NCBI GenBank assembly: GCA_032622095.1
Contig: CP136066.1
Coordinates: forward strand, 203,942,978-204,006,977
Source of the DNA: Siphonodentalium dalli
Taxonomy: Eukaryota > Mollusca > Scaphopoda > Gadilida > Siphonodentaliidae
Reading direction: 5' to 3'
DNA length: 64,000 nt
The notes below the pieces were generated by a model, which was not told where the DNA came from, did no database searches, and saw only the letters and a program-made list of their open reading frames with translations. Shown here one piece after another: positions 63,914 to 64,000 of the stretch (position 1 is the first letter of the stretch; each line of letters opens with the position of its first letter). The position numbers were made by a program, and so were the translations under genes.

Positions 63914-64000
63914 ATGGCAGTCATTGGTCAATTTATCCCCGGTGTCAGCTCAGTACCCAATCGGGACGAAGCCGAAGGTCAACTCATTTTTTTTTTGCTC
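63914..64000 (+). CDS. Possible start of a gene running off the window
   Basis: ATG in a good context (acgATGG) opens a frame MAVIGQFIPGVSSVPNRDEA that stays open to the edge. There is too little sequence to identify a family, and a poly-T run follows. It may be a chance frame. Confidence 0.15.
   Translation, partial: MAVIGQFIPGVSSVPNRDEAEGQLIFFLL

Overview
ORGANISM AND KIND OF DNA. This is AT-rich, intron-bearing animal nuclear DNA. It is crowded with short non-autonomous DNA transposons, foldback elements and satellites. Dispersed repeats carrying runs of CCGTCCGT and poly-C next to 'tatacccc' ends resemble those common in mollusc genomes, so a bivalve or other mollusc is my best guess; this is an inference. 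A block of exactly 100 N (58778-58877) shows this is a draft scaffold. GENES. Two protein-coding genes are well supported. One internal exon of a GT43 beta-1,3-glucuronosyltransferase (B3GAT family) lies at 648-1189 on the minus strand. A complete ataxin-3 (ATXN3) orthologue lies on the plus strand from 8429 to 24729 in seven coding exons. Its spliced frame is exactly 918 nt including the stop (305 aa), with a Josephin domain (C14, H119, N134), three ubiquitin-interacting motifs and no polyglutamine tract. A few short ORFs (39038-39331, 42463-42654, 45085-45237, their copies near 49-57 kb, and an open end at 63914) are only tentative. LAYOUT. 1-8.4 kb: MITE and minisatellite, B3GAT exon, TTAA-flanked elements, a LINE 3' fragment and a tRNA-derived SINE. 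8.4-24.7 kb: ATXN3, its introns filled with hAT, TTAA-type and TA-type elements, including a hAT nested in a hAT and a 59-bp decoy copy of the end of exon 2. 25.0-25.8 kb: a satellite of about 161 bp. 26-36 kb: more hAT elements and palindromic MITEs, including a small local duplication with reciprocal empty and filled insertion sites. 35.96-57.97 kb: two tandem copies of a block of about 10.1 kb. They differ by small changes and by two whole-transposon insertions, one in each copy. This may be a true segmental duplication or two unmerged haplotypes. 58-64 kb: gap, low-complexity tandem repeats and simple repeats. MAIN POINT. The most unusual structure is a family of roughly 320-440 bp elements (here 'family A') with ends CCCTTTACCC and TTAA target duplications. 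Each full copy carries two 69-nt perfect-arm hairpins that are inverse complements of each other. A second family with different ends ('family B') carries the same hairpin module. Seven family A copies are found, one with an exact empty site in the paralogous block. Local names A (TTAA, CCCTTTACCC ends), B (TTAA, CCCTTTCATG-like ends), C (TA, CAGTAATGC ends), D (8-bp duplication, CAAGCCTTG ends) and E (TTAA, AGGCACGGATGG ends) are mine.
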